Assembly: GCF_031998825.1 (NCBI RefSeq) | Contig: NZ_DAMACX010000006.1 | Location: forward strand, 1 to 64,000 | Source of the DNA: Pseudescherichia sp031998825 | Lineage (GTDB): Bacteria > Pseudomonadota > Gammaproteobacteria > Enterobacterales > Enterobacteriaceae | Direction: 5' to 3' | DNA: 64,000 nucleotides | Shown: positions 1 through 8,659 of the stretch, in pieces | Layout: the number at the start of each line of letters is the position of its first letter | How positions within the stretch are numbered: position 1 is the first letter of the stretch | Program-made: the position numbers and the translations under genes | The notes under the pieces: generated by a model | Told to the model about the DNA's origin: nothing | Database searches by the model: none | The model's input: the letters and a program-made list of their open reading frames with translations, nothing else

Positions 1-1
1 G

Positions 2-649
2 GTGGGGTCGAGCGGTGCCATCCTCTCGTACATCATGTGTAAGGCGATGAACCGTTCGTTTGTTAGCGTGATCGCCGGTGGTTTTGGTACCGACGGCTCC
101 TCAACCGGTGAAGAGGACGAGGTGGGCGAGCACCGTGAGATCAACGCAGAAGATACTGCTGACCTGCTGAAGAATTCACACTCGGTCATCATTACCCCTG
201 GCTACGGCATGGCGGTGGCGCAGGCGCAGTATCCGGTTGCCGAGATCACCGAGAAGCTGCGCGCTCGTGGCATCAAGGTGCGCTTCGGTATTCACCCGGT
301 TGCTGGACGTCTGCCGGGCCACATGAACGTGCTGCTGGCGGAGGCGAAGGTGCCGTACGACATCGTGCTGGAGATGGATGAGATCAACGATGATTTCGCC
401 GATACCGATACGGTGCTGGTCATTGGTGCCAACGACACCGTCAACCCGGCGGCGCTGGACGATCCGCGTAGCCCGATTGCCGGAATGCCGGTTCTGGAAG
501 TGTGGAAGGCGCAGAACGTGATTGTGTTTAAGCGCTCAATGAACACCGGCTACGCTGGCGTGCAGAACCCGCTGTTCTTCAAAGAGAACACCCAAATGCT
601 GTTTGGCGATGCCAAGCAGAGCGTGGATGCGATCCTCAAAGCGTTATAA
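2..649 (+). CDS. pntB: NAD(P) transhydrogenase subunit beta, C-terminal part (cut by window edge)
   Basis: This is the last 215 residues of PntB, the inner-membrane subunit that carries the NADP(H)-binding domain III of the proton-translocating transhydrogenase. The enzyme uses the proton gradient to move hydride from NADH to NADP+. Visible family signatures are the NADP-binding stretch GYGMAVAQAQ, the HPVAGRLPGHMNVLLAEA segment and the GANDTVNPAA loop, all nearly identical to E. coli PntB. The 5' part and the partner pntA lie outside the window. A strong hairpin terminator follows the stop codon. Confidence 0.97.
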   Translation: MGSSGAILSYIMCKAMNRSFVSVIAGGFGTDGSSTGEEDEVGEHREINAEDTADLLKNSHSVIITPGYGMAVAQAQYPVAEITEKLRARGIKVRFGIHPVAGRLPGHMNVLLAEAKVPYDIVLEMDEINDDFADTDTVLVIGANDTVNPAALDDPRSPIAGMPVLEVWKAQNVIVFKRSMNTGYAGVQNPLFFKENTQMLFGDAKQSVDAILKAL

Positions 650-663
650 GAGACGCATTTAAC

Positions 664-691
664 AAAAAACCGCCGTAATGGCGGTTTTTTT
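664..691. terminator. Bidirectional rho-independent terminator between pntB and uspE
   Basis: A perfect 5-bp GC stem (CCGCC/GGCGG, loop GTAAT) is flanked by six A on the left and seven T on the right. It can therefore stop transcription from pntB on the plus strand and from uspE on the minus strand. Confidence 0.9.
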
Positions 692-705
692 ATGCAATTA
701 ACGAC

Positions 706-1656
706 TCAATCGTCTTCGTCATCGTCAATTTCAACCGGCGACCGGTAGTCATCGGGTTTGATAACCAGCAGGTCGCAGCGCAGGTGATCGATAACCTGCT
801 CGGCGGTATTGCCCAGAAACGCGGCGGAGAGGCCGGTACGTCCGACCGTTCCCAGCACCACCACGCCTGCCTGCAGATGCTCTGTCAGGTCAGGGATCAC
901 CTCTTCAGGCAACCCTTTTTCGACGTGGGTCAGCTTCTCTGAAATACCAAACTTCTGCCGCAGAGCTTTCATCGCCAGCAGGTGTTGACCGCGGATGGCA
1001 TCGTTGTAGACGGTAGGATCAAACTCCGGCAGCTCGATAGCAATATTAATCGGGGTCACAGGGTAAGCGCCGATCAGATGGACTTCCGTATGGTTTACCT
1101 GTTCGGCCAGCTGGATAGTTTCACGCACCAGCTTCTCGTTCAGCGCATTATGGTACGGCTCTTCGCTGGCCAGATTGACCGCCACCAGCGCTTTGCCGCC
1201 TTCGGGCCACGGCTGGTCTTTTACCATCCAGACCGGGCAGGGGCACTTACGCAGCAGATGCCAGTCTGTAGGGGTAAAGATCACCGATTCCAGCTTGTCG
1301 TGCTGGTGGGTCATCTTCAATACCAGATCGTGATGCCCGGTTAACACTTCCTGAATAATGGCTTCGAAGGGGCGGTTATGCCAGATCACCTTGATATCAA
1401 TAGGCACCCCGGCATCGAGGTAGAATTTTGCCTGCTCGCGGATCCAGGCGCTCCGCTGGCTGATGACGCCCTGACGCATGGCGGTCCGTTCGTCGGGCGA
1501 CAGAAGGGTGGTCATCTCGTATGAGAAGTCATAGATCGGCAGAAAAGCTTTAATGCGGCCGCCAATCTTCTGATGCAAATATACAGCGCGCCGTAGCGCA
1601 GGCTGGTCATCCTGATTGGGATCGATGGCAACCAGCATATTTTGATACATGGCCAT
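706..1656 (-). CDS. uspE: Universal stress protein E
   Basis: UspE is a cytoplasmic tandem-Usp protein involved in stress resistance, motility and aggregation in E. coli. The 316 residues match E. coli UspE throughout, with two Usp domains (about residues 1-150 and 160-305). The second ends in a nucleotide-binding type GTVGRTGLSAAFLGNTAE motif and the protein has an acidic DDDEDD tail. The start MAMYQNML is chosen because a GGAG ribosome site precedes it; upstream in-frame codons have none and are not conserved. Gene order uspE-fnr-ogt is the usual enteric one. Confidence 0.96.
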   Translation of the reverse strand: MAMYQNMLVAIDPNQDDQPALRRAVYLHQKIGGRIKAFLPIYDFSYEMTTLLSPDERTAMRQGVISQRSAWIREQAKFYLDAGVPIDIKVIWHNRPFEAIIQEVLTGHHDLVLKMTHQHDKLESVIFTPTDWHLLRKCPCPVWMVKDQPWPEGGKALVAVNLASEEPYHNALNEKLVRETIQLAEQVNHTEVHLIGAYPVTPINIAIELPEFDPTVYNDAIRGQHLLAMKALRQKFGISEKLTHVEKGLPEEVIPDLTEHLQAGVVVLGTVGRTGLSAAFLGNTAEQVIDHLRCDLLVIKPDDYRSPVEIDDDEDD

Positions 1657-1799
1657 ACAGGGTCTCCTTACATCTGTCACCGCAGTCTGTAATTAAAAGA
1701 GTAACCTATATGTGCAGAATGAAACAGAGGCGAACCTTTGCCAGATCAACAAATCGGACTATTTTGCTGTCTGGCAAGGGCTTAATGGTGACGTAAACG

Positions 1800-2552
1800 T
1801 CAGGCGACGTTACGTGCGTGGCCGGCAAGCTCGGCAAGAATATCGCCGTTTTCGATGGTGATGTACTTACCTTTTACCGCCAGCATGCCGCTTTTCTGGA
1901 AACGTCCCAGCAGGCGGCTGATGGTCTCTACCGTCAGGCCCAGGTAGTTACCGATATCGCCACGGGTCATGGTCAGGCGGAACTCACGAGGTGAAAAACC
2001 GCGCTGGGCAAAACGGCGGGAGAGGTTATAGATAAAGGCCGCCAGGCGCTCTTCCGCATTTTTCTTGGACAGCAGCAGGATCATATCCTGATCGCCTTTG
2101 ATTTCGCCGCTCATCAGACGCATCATCTGCTGGCGCAGGTTGGGCATCTTACCGGAGAGATCGTCCAGGGTCTCAAACGGAATTTCGCAGACCATTGAGG
2201 TCTCAAGCGCCTGAGCAAAGCTCGGATGTTGACCGGTACCGATAGCGTCGAAGCCTACCAGGTCACCCGCCAGATGGAAACCGGTGATCTGCTCATCGCC
2301 CTGTTCGGTAATGGTGTAGCTCTTAATGGTACCGGAGCGGATCGCATAGAGCGATTTCAGTTCGTCGCCCGCTTTAAACAGCGTTTGTCCTTTCTGAATC
2401 GGTTTTTTGCGCTCGATGATGTTATCAAGCTGGTCCAGCTCATGTTCATTGAGAGTAAACGGGATACAAAGCTGGCTGATGCTGCAATCCTGGCAATGGA
2501 TAGCACAACCGCCAGATTGAATGCGTCGTATAATTCGCTTTTCCGGGATCAT
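1800..2552 (-). CDS. fnr: Fumarate/nitrate reductase global regulator FNR
   Basis: FNR is the oxygen-sensing CRP-family regulator of anaerobic metabolism. The 250-residue reading starting MIPEKRIIRR is almost identical to E. coli FNR. The four [4Fe-4S] ligands are in place (Cys20, Cys23, Cys29 and Cys122), followed by the beta-roll, the dimer helix and the C-terminal HTH with the recognition helix containing TVETISRLLGR. The reading frame is open 26 codons further upstream, but the conserved start and length argue for 2552. An FNR-box-like sequence lies about 20 bp upstream, in keeping with the known autoregulation of fnr. Confidence 0.97.
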   Translation of the reverse strand: MIPEKRIIRRIQSGGCAIHCQDCSISQLCIPFTLNEHELDQLDNIIERKKPIQKGQTLFKAGDELKSLYAIRSGTIKSYTITEQGDEQITGFHLAGDLVGFDAIGTGQHPSFAQALETSMVCEIPFETLDDLSGKMPNLRQQMMRLMSGEIKGDQDMILLLSKKNAEERLAAFIYNLSRRFAQRGFSPREFRLTMTRGDIGNYLGLTVETISRLLGRFQKSGMLAVKGKYITIENGDILAELAGHARNVA

Positions 2553-2571
2553 AAGTCTGCTCAGGCCGTAA

Positions 2572-2585
2572 TTGATATTGGTCAA
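2572..2585 (-). promoter_or_regulatory. FNR box upstream of fnr
   Basis: The sequence TTGATATTGGTCAA matches the FNR consensus TTGAT-N4-ATCAA in nine of ten defined positions. Its place just upstream of the fnr start fits negative autoregulation, which is established for E. coli fnr. Binding here is inferred. Confidence 0.75.
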
Positions 2586-2746
2586 TTTTAACATCTTTTT
2601 GCTGACCACGTAAGCCTGGTTAAACGTCAAACAGCGATTATTGGAATCATTGGAAAATCAATAAGTTTAACTCATTGAAATTCCTTAGTTTGATTAGGGG
2701 TTTAGCGAATAATCGCCCGTAAAAAGGCACAAAACGGCCTCTTTTT

Positions 2747-3262
2747 TCACAGTAAAAGATAACCCTCATGACGCAAAAGCCACTCTTTGCGCGGCACGCC
2801 GCCCGCATAGCCGGTCAGGGTACCGTTGCGCCCGATGACCCGATGGCAGGGGACAACAATGCTTACCGGATTAGAGCCATTTGCTGCGCCGACCGCCCGC
2901 GCTGCACCGGCCCGCCCCAGCAGGTCAGCCAGCTGACCGTAGTGAATAACCTGGCCGCAGGGGATCTCACGCAGCGCTTTCCATACCTCGCGCTGAAAAG
3001 GGGTGCCTGCGGTTTCGGTCGGCAGGTCCTCTATCACGCTAAGGTTGCCAGCAAAGTAGTCGTGAAGTTTATCGCTTAATCCGCCGGGGTTAGTCGTCGC
3101 TACCCGGCGATAGCCTGGCTTACGATAGTGAACGTTAAGCAGCAGCTCCATACGGTCGGCGTGCTCTTCCCACTCGACGGCGCGCAGGCGGTACTGTTCA
3201 TCGCAGATGACCCAGAGTGGACCAAGGGGGGTATCAATTTTGTCTTCCAGCAGGGTTAACAT
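2747..3262 (-). CDS. ogt: Methylated-DNA--protein-cysteine methyltransferase (constitutive)
   Basis: Ogt removes alkyl groups from O6-alkylguanine and O4-alkylthymine in DNA by transferring them to its own cysteine. The 171 residues equal the length of E. coli Ogt. The active-site motif PCHRVIG is present with the acceptor Cys139, as is the DNA-binding helix around RAVGAANGSNP. It is the third gene of the minus-strand block after fnr and uspE. It is separated from fnr by about 190 bp and probably has its own promoter. Confidence 0.96.
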   Translation of the reverse strand: MLTLLEDKIDTPLGPLWVICDEQYRLRAVEWEEHADRMELLLNVHYRKPGYRRVATTNPGGLSDKLHDYFAGNLSVIEDLPTETAGTPFQREVWKALREIPCGQVIHYGQLADLLGRAGAARAVGAANGSNPVSIVVPCHRVIGRNGTLTGYAGGVPRKEWLLRHEGYLLL

Positions 3263-3320
3263 GGGGGATCCTGAACATGCAGCATGGCAATATAGGATAT
3301 TATCTTACCGTTTTTGGCGT

Positions 3321-3414
3321 AAAAAAATAGAGCCTGCCGACATCCGCCAGACTCTACAGTACACACAGCAGTGCATCCTTACCTTATTTTAACGCAACTA
3401 TTCCTTGTGCGGGT
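3321..3414 (-). ncRNA. mcaS: Small regulatory RNA McaS (homologue)
   Basis: Read on the minus strand, the 3' two thirds (from GGATGCACTGCTG to the final T run) is nearly identical to E. coli McaS as remembered. This includes the long terminator hairpin AGAGTCTGGCGGATGTCGGC...CTCT and seven terminal U. In E. coli mcaS lies next to ydaL (smrA), and here smrA is the next gene. McaS is an Hfq-binding RNA that controls csgD, pgaA and flhD and titrates CsrA. A -10 hexamer TATACT (3422-3427) sits 7 nt before the predicted 5' end ACCCGC. The 5' half differs from E. coli but keeps GGA motifs. The 5' end is inferred. Confidence 0.85.
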
Positions 3415-3421
3415 TTATTTT

Positions 3422-3427
3422 AGTATA
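3422..3427 (-). promoter_or_regulatory. -10 element of the mcaS promoter
   Basis: TATACT on the minus strand is placed seven nucleotides before the predicted first base of McaS. No good -35 hexamer is visible 17 bp upstream, which fits the known dependence of E. coli mcaS on CRP. No clear CRP site was recognised by eye. Confidence 0.5.
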
Positions 3428-3606
3428 GACATCTTTAATACTAATTCCAGTAAAAATGAGTAAGAAGTTTGTCAGCGGATTAAGTTAAATCATTTTGTTT
3501 ACTGTAATTGTGGTATTAGTTAAGGAGCGGTTAATGTACTTAAACCCGAGTACATTTTGCTGATTACGTCTCCTTTCAGGAATGTTCAAGAAATTAATCA
3601 ACATCG

Positions 3607-3635
3607 TTGAGACCTGTCGCACAGGTGGCTATAGT
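3607..3635 (+). promoter_or_regulatory. Predicted sigma-70 promoter of smrA
   Basis: TTGAGA (3607-3612) and TATAGT (3630-3635) are separated by exactly 17 bp. The spacer contains the small dyad CCTGTCGCACAGG. The start codon of smrA lies 37 bp after the -10 element. Confidence 0.6.
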
Positions 3636-3672
3636 AGCGCCTGTGCTGTCAAACGTTACACGAGGAGCGAGC

Positions 3673-4236
3673 ATGAACCTTGACGACAAATCGCTATTTC
3701 TTGACGCCATGGAGGATGTCCAACCCCTGAAACGCTGTGCCGACGTACACTGGCAACCCAGCCGTAATACGCGCACGCCACCGCGTATCGATCTGTTGCA
3801 GCAGGAAAATTTTCTGACGACTGATTTCCTTGAGGTCGTGCCGCTGGCAGTGCCGCTTGAGTTTCGTCGTGAGGGGTTACAGAGCGGCGTCCTGGATAAG
3901 CTACGCCTCGGCAAGTACAGCCAGCAGGCAAGCCTGAACCTGTTGAAGCAGCCGGTAGAGCAGTGCCGCCAGATGCTGTTTAGTTTCCTGCACCAGGCAA
4001 GGCAGGATAACCTGCGCAATTTACTCATTATTCATGGCAAAGGGCGCGAAGATAAATCGCACGCTAATATTGTGCGTAGCTATCTTGCCCGTTGGCTACC
4101 CGAGTTTGAGGACGTGCAGGCATTTTGTCAGGCGCTGCCGCATCATGGGGGAAGCGGGGCCTGTTATATTGCGCTACGCAAATCTGCTCAGGCCAAACTG
4201 GATAATTGGGAACGGCATGCTAAACGCAGTCGTTAA
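3673..4236 (+). CDS. smrA: Smr-domain DNA endonuclease SmrA
   Basis: SmrA (YdaL) is a small protein with a C-terminal Smr domain, a MutS2-type nicking nuclease fold. The 187 residues align end to end with E. coli SmrA. The Smr signature HGKGR is followed by SYLARWLPEF and the LPHHGGSGACYIALR segment. The start at MNLDDKSLF has a GAGGAG ribosome site six bases upstream. In E. coli the abgRABT genes lie between ogt and the mcaS-smrA pair; they are absent here. The physiological role of SmrA is not well known. Confidence 0.93.
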   Translation: MNLDDKSLFLDAMEDVQPLKRCADVHWQPSRNTRTPPRIDLLQQENFLTTDFLEVVPLAVPLEFRREGLQSGVLDKLRLGKYSQQASLNLLKQPVEQCRQMLFSFLHQARQDNLRNLLIIHGKGREDKSHANIVRSYLARWLPEFEDVQAFCQALPHHGGSGACYIALRKSAQAKLDNWERHAKRSR

Positions 4237-4394
4237 GCATCAGTAAATATTATTGTAGCTATTTTTACTTATATTTACGTGCGGTAAAATATAAGCGATT
4301 TAATTAATTACGCGGCTTAACTAATACAAGTATATTATATTTGATGCCTGCATCAGGCGGCAAAAATTAGCGAAAATGCGCGTAGAAGGGGAAA

Positions 4395-4421
4395 CTGCCC
4401 GCTTCAGAGCGAAACGGGCAG
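4395..4421 (-). terminator. Weak terminator-like hairpin after the yciE-like gene
   Basis: CTGCCCG and CGGGCAG form a 7-bp stem just past the stop codon of the minus-strand gene. The following sequence has only a short T tract, so termination may be inefficient. The rest of the 4237-4435 interval is AT-rich and shows no gene. Confidence 0.4.
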
Positions 4422-4435
4422 GAGGCCGGGCAGGA

Positions 4436-4948
4436 TTAGCGTTTTGCTTCAGTATGCGGCTGAGCCGAGCGTGACAGGAACTGCTCGGTTACATCTGGCA
4501 GGTGGGTCTGGCACCAGTCGGCCATCGCAATTTCCTGCTCACGGATCTGGGCAAAAATTGCCGCGCCTTCATGGTCACCAGCCAGCTCGGCTGCGCTGAT
4601 CAGCGAGGTGTAGCAGGCAATTTCAAAGTGCTCGAAGACGTAGCCGCTGATTGCGCCCTTAACCACTTCATCCGGCGTCATCATGCCGCCGATGGCCTGA
4701 CCCATCGCAGAGAGTTTACCCATCGCATCTTTCAGCGTTGAGGTAGAGATGTTGTTGCGGGCCAGAACCTGATCAACCAGCTTCTGCTGCTGACGCGTCT
4801 CTTCAATATGCTGCACGATACGCGCCCGCAGATCGGGGTAGTGCTCCAGACGGCCTGCCATCTTCTCCAGCATGGACTCGGCCTGTTTCTCCATCGCATG
4901 AGCGTCGCGTAACCAGTCATGATAGTGTTCGGTATAGTTAGTCGCCAT
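4436..4948 (-). CDS. YciE-like ferritin-fold stress protein (DUF892)
   Basis: The 170-residue protein belongs to the YciE/YciF (DUF892) family of ferritin-like four-helix proteins. The N-terminus HYHDWLRDAHAMEKQAESMLEKMA is almost the same as E. coli YciE. Candidate di-metal Glu/His residues recur in helices (HIEETR, YVFEHFEIACY, REQEIAMADW). In E. coli yciE belongs to the RpoS-dependent yciGFE operon. Here it is the last of three minus-strand genes (SDR, GH15, this), a combination often found in general-stress clusters. It has a clear ribosome site, GAGGAGTG. The biochemical role of the family is unknown. Confidence 0.88.
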   Translation of the reverse strand: MATNYTEHYHDWLRDAHAMEKQAESMLEKMAGRLEHYPDLRARIVQHIEETRQQQKLVDQVLARNNISTSTLKDAMGKLSAMGQAIGGMMTPDEVVKGAISGYVFEHFEIACYTSLISAAELAGDHEGAAIFAQIREQEIAMADWCQTHLPDVTEQFLSRSAQPHTEAKR

Positions 4949-5047
4949 CGTTAATCACTCCTCGTAAGATCTAATAATTTATTGCTCTCTTCAGTGGATT
5001 TAACAGAGCACTTACGCTCTGAAGTATAGAAGCCTTGGTCGAATTCG

Positions 5048-6883
5048 TCAGACGTGCCACTGTTTTTCACCGTCACGGAAGCGTGACAGCGCGTCGGCAG
5101 CGCAGATCAGTGACAGATGGCTCAGTCCCTGTGGGACATTGCCGCGCCACTCGCCGGTGCGCACGTCAAACATCTCGTTAAAGTTCTCGACGTTACCTTT
5201 GTCGCACAGGCTGTCGAGAATGGTATCCATATACTCTGAGGCCTTAGCCGTGTCGCCCAGTCGCGCCCATGCCTCAACCAGCCAGAACGAGCAGGCTACA
5301 AAGGTGCTCTCCTCTTTCTCGACTTCGCTGTAGCGATAGAGCATCGGTGAATGGTGTCCCAGCTCTTCGTACATGGCGTGATAGGTCGATTTCATGCGTT
5401 CCGGGCTAACCTTCTTGCCGTAGTACCAGGCCAGGCACATAGCGGCGTCCAGATGGTCGCTACCCGCATAGAAGGTGTAGGCCTGCTTCTCTTCTGACCA
5501 GCAGTGGGTTTCAATCCAGTCGCTGATTCGGTCCCGCTCGCGCGTCCAGCGATTAACCCAGGTTTTTTCAATATGGCCGTCTTCCGCCAGCCGGACGGCA
5601 ATATCCAGCGTGACCCAGCAGGCCATTTTAGAGTGAGTATAGTGGCGCCGTTCCGGAAGCTCCCAGATACCGCAGTCATCCTGGCGCCAGGTATCCGCAC
5701 ACTCATTCGCCAGCGAGGCCAGCAGACGGGCGGTAGTAAGATCCAGAATATGTCCGGCGTGAACAAACAGCAGGGCAGTATCCAGCATATCGCCATACAT
5801 ACTGAGCTGCTGCTGGCTCTGGGCGTTATTACCCACCCGTACCGGTTTTGACCCCTTATAGCCATCTAGCGGCAAATAGGTTTCATTTGGCACTACGTCG
5901 CCATCGAGGGTATAGCAGGCGCGCAGCTTGCCCTCATGACGCACGATGGTATGGGTCAGCCACGAGAACGCCGCTTTACACTCCTCAAGCGCGCCGATAA
6001 AGGCAAAAGCACGAATGATCAGGCAGGCATCGCGGATCCAGGCGTAGCGGTAGTCGTAGTTCTTCTCGCCGCCAATTCCCTCCGGAAGAGACGTGGTCGG
6101 CGCCGCGGCCAGCGCGCCGGTAGGCGAGTAGAGCAGAAATTTCAGCGCCAGCGCTGAGCGAACTACGTGCTGTTTATGTACGCCTTCATAGCTAAGGTGT
6201 TCCGCCCATGACGCCCAGTTTTTATCACTGACGTCGATACGCTCGTCGATTTTCTCCAGCGGCGGCACCGCCAGCGGTTCGTTGTCGCTCACCAGTAGCG
6301 CCACCAGCGAACGGGAACCCGCCTTAGCGGTGAAGGTGCCTTCAATCACCTTGTCATCAACAAGGGTAATCTCAATATCAGCGGTAGTGCGCAGCATCGC
6401 CATCAGATCGCCCACGTGGACAATCTGGCCGCGTGCTGATTCGCCTATCCAGGAGGAGCGCGTATAGGCGGCAGTGCCAGGCACAAAGACCAGCTTTAGC
6501 GTCACCTCGCCCTCTAATCCCTCTATGCGTCGAGCCAGTTCACACCAGGGCAGACGACCCGCATTGTTACTGTTGAGGGACTCGGTAAATCTGACTTTGC
6601 CCGTTTTGGTGGTGTAACAGGTCTCCAGCACGTTGCTGTTTTCCCGATACTGCCGCTGCATGCAGTAGTCATCGATCGGCTCGATCTGAAAATAGCCCCC
6701 AAACTGCGCATCAAGAATGCGATCGAACAGCGGCGGCGAGTCCATGTTCGGCGCGCACCACCAGTCGATGGCACCATCAGGCGCAATCAACGCTACCGAA
6801 CGACCATCGCCAATGGCGGCATAGTCGCCAAGGCCAGCATAGCCGTCGATACGTTCGGTTCGGGGTAAAGGCTGATTCTTCAT
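5048..6883 (-). CDS. Glycoside hydrolase family 15 protein (glucoamylase/trehalase-like)
   Basis: The 611-residue cytoplasmic protein has the two-part layout of bacterial GH15 enzymes: an N-terminal beta-sandwich domain (about 1-230, starting IDGYAGLGDYAAIGDGRSVALIAPDG) and an (alpha/alpha)6 catalytic barrel (about 240-600). YDYRYAWIRDACL contains the conserved RDA substrate-site motif, and NFNEMFD with GNVPQGLSHL forms the C-terminal catalytic region. The substrate is probably trehalose or a short alpha-glucan, but this cannot be told from sequence alone. No signal peptide is present. It lies 50 bp downstream of an SDR gene and 99 bp upstream of the yciE-like gene on the same strand, so the three may be co-transcribed under stress. 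Confidence 0.9.
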   Translation of the reverse strand: MKNQPLPRTERIDGYAGLGDYAAIGDGRSVALIAPDGAIDWWCAPNMDSPPLFDRILDAQFGGYFQIEPIDDYCMQRQYRENSNVLETCYTTKTGKVRFTESLNSNNAGRLPWCELARRIEGLEGEVTLKLVFVPGTAAYTRSSWIGESARGQIVHVGDLMAMLRTTADIEITLVDDKVIEGTFTAKAGSRSLVALLVSDNEPLAVPPLEKIDERIDVSDKNWASWAEHLSYEGVHKQHVVRSALALKFLLYSPTGALAAAPTTSLPEGIGGEKNYDYRYAWIRDACLIIRAFAFIGALEECKAAFSWLTHTIVRHEGKLRACYTLDGDVVPNETYLPLDGYKGSKPVRVGNNAQSQQQLSMYGDMLDTALLFVHAGHILDLTTARLLASLANECADTWRQDDCGIWELPERRHYTHSKMACWVTLDIAVRLAEDGHIEKTWVNRWTRERDRISDWIETHCWSEEKQAYTFYAGSDHLDAAMCLAWYYGKKVSPERMKSTYHAMYEELGHHSPMLYRYSEVEKEESTFVACSFWLVEAWARLGDTAKASEYMDTILDSLCDKGNVENFNEMFDVRTGEWRGNVPQGLSHLSLICAADALSRFRDGEKQWHV

Positions 6884-6933
6884 TAATGCTTATCCTGCAA
6901 AAATCAGTAAGGCAGGCGGGGCCTGCCTGCACA

Positions 6934-7818
6934 TTACACGGTACCGGTGCCGCCGTCGGAGCACCAAACCTGGCCAGACGAGAAGGAGCTTTCGTCAGAG
7001 GCAAACAGGACATAGAGCGGGGCAATCTCGACAGGCTGACCCGGACGGGCAAGCGGAGCCGTTTCACCGAAAGCTTTCACTTTCTCCTGCGGCTGTCCGC
7101 CACTCACCTGCAACGGCGTCCAGTAGGGGCCGGGGGCAACGGCGTTGACGCGGATACCCTTCGGACCCAGCTGCTTCGCGAGCGCTTTGGTAAACGCTAC
7201 GTTACAGGCTTTGGTCTGGGCGTAGTCCAGCAGAATGTCGCTCGGCTGGAAAGCCTGCACGGAGGAGGTATTAATGATTACCGCGCCCTCTTTCAGATGC
7301 GGGACAGCTGCCTTGGTGATCCAGAATGGCGCATAGACGTTAGTCTTAAAGGTCTCGTCAAAGGCTTCGGTGGTCAGCGTCTCGATAGATTCGCAGAACT
7401 GCTGGTGACCAGCGTTGTTAACCAGAATATCCAATCCGCCGAGTTTATTGATGGCCTCAACCACCAGCTGCTGACAGAAGGTTTCTGAGCGAATATCGCC
7501 GGGCAGGGCGACGGCGTTGCGACCTTCTGCCTTAATTAAGGCAATCACCGCTTCGGCATCAGACTCCTCTTCCGGCAGGTAGTTAATCGCGACGTCTGCG
7601 CCTTCACGGGCATAGGCAATAGCGACGGCGCGCCCAATACCGGAGTCGCCGCCGGTGATAAGCGCTTTTTTCCCTGCCAGCCGGCCCGAACCGGTATAGC
7701 TGGTTTCACCATGATCGGGGATCGGCTTCATTTCTGACGCAAGCCCCGGCACTTTTTGAGTTTGCTCTACAAAAGGAGGGCGTGGATAGTGTGGCAGGTT
7801 GTTATCTTGTGTCGTCAT
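6934..7818 (-). CDS. Short-chain dehydrogenase/reductase, YghA-like
   Basis: The 294-residue protein is a classical SDR with the extra N-terminal 45-residue tail typical of the YghA group (PRPPFVEQTQKVPG...). It shows the cofactor motif TGGDSGIGRAVA, the NNAG motif, the catalytic serine region INTSSVQA and the active-site Tyr/Lys in YAQTK. GG at the C-terminus (CSDGGTGTV) is family-typical. The substrate is unknown; YghA homologues are NADP-dependent aldehyde reductases of stress regulons. It is the first gene of the SDR-GH15-yciE block. Confidence 0.9.
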   Translation of the reverse strand: MTTQDNNLPHYPRPPFVEQTQKVPGLASEMKPIPDHGETSYTGSGRLAGKKALITGGDSGIGRAVAIAYAREGADVAINYLPEEESDAEAVIALIKAEGRNAVALPGDIRSETFCQQLVVEAINKLGGLDILVNNAGHQQFCESIETLTTEAFDETFKTNVYAPFWITKAAVPHLKEGAVIINTSSVQAFQPSDILLDYAQTKACNVAFTKALAKQLGPKGIRVNAVAPGPYWTPLQVSGGQPQEKVKAFGETAPLARPGQPVEIAPLYVLFASDESSFSSGQVWCSDGGTGTV

Positions 7819-8247
7819 AATTATCCGTCTCGTTTGAATGAACCAGTAATAACCGTAGACAGCAATACGCCGATCCGCTATTTTTTTTAAAAATTATGCT
7901 GATACTTTAAAAACTTTACCTGGTACGTTATTTTTACGTTGAAATTATGCTACCTGATTGAATTTTGACTATTTCGCGTAATTTTCTGGTATTCAGTTAA
8001 GTCTGTGCTAAATAAAATGCGGGAAAGTGCAAATCATACGAAAGTACTGTTAACGTCATGCAGGAAATGCTTCAGAATGCTCCTGGTTACAAGGTTATAG
8101 CCCTTAATTCTTAGGGTCGGCTTGTGTCTGCCTGACGGTAAGCTAAACTGAAAATTCCGCTGGTGAGTTTAAGATGAATCTTAAGCCGCGCTGACGAGAT
8201 TGGCTGCAAAGGTTACATTATGCATCACGTTTATAAGGAGATTTAGG
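7819..8247. other. 429-bp AT-rich intergenic region, no gene recognised
   Basis: The segment separates the minus-strand stress cluster from a plus-strand small gene and must hold promoters for both. It is clearly AT-richer than the surrounding genes and has T and A runs near 7881-7900. No open frame with a ribosome site, no convincing terminator and no known small RNA was recognised by eye. Confidence 0.5.
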
Positions 8248-8487
8248 ATGAGCAAAGAGCCCGTATTTCCTGCGTTTCCAGTCATTGGCTGGCAGGTAGG
8301 CCCGGTGGAGGATCATAACGGTGTGGTGGTTCAATTCGGCTTTAGCGCCTCTCCGCATGCAGCGGGGGCCAGCACGTTTGATTCACAGTTCTTCCAGCTA
8401 TCACCAGAAATGGTAAAAAGTCTGATTTACGATCTGCAGCTCAGTCTGCGCCAGTGTGAAAGTCCTGTAGCGGAAAAAGTTGCCTAA
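8248..8487 (+). CDS. Small protein, weakly BssS-like
   Basis: The 79-residue protein starts MSKEPVFPAFPVIGWQV behind a strong AAGGAG ribosome site at 8236-8241. It is soluble with no signal or membrane segment. The layout PVIGWQV...VVVQFGF...FFQLSPEMVKSLIYDLQLSL resembles the biofilm regulator family BssS (PLVGWDI...LMLRLHY...LWLTTDVARQFISIL). The similarity is by eye and low, so a BssS-type role is only a suggestion. It stands alone, with hairpin-forming sequence at 8503-8536 after the stop. Confidence 0.75.
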   Translation: MSKEPVFPAFPVIGWQVGPVEDHNGVVVQFGFSASPHAAGASTFDSQFFQLSPEMVKSLIYDLQLSLRQCESPVAEKVA

Positions 8488-8659
8488 GCCTGCTCCACTT
8501 TCCAGCCGCAGTAGCGCGTATTTCTTTGGCTGCTGCGGAAACCCCCGCCCGATCGTCTCTACTATTTGATAAAACCTGTTTGATAAAAATAGTTGCGGCT
8601 GCGTTTTCATTGCTAATCTTGATTTAACGCGGTAGCTAAGAGTGGTCGTAGGGGCATAC

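Noticed and set aside
8503..8536. Terminator after the BssS-like gene
   Set aside because: The hairpin CCGCAGTAGC...GCTGCTGCGG has a mismatch and is followed by AAACCCCC rather than T, so no terminator is claimed.
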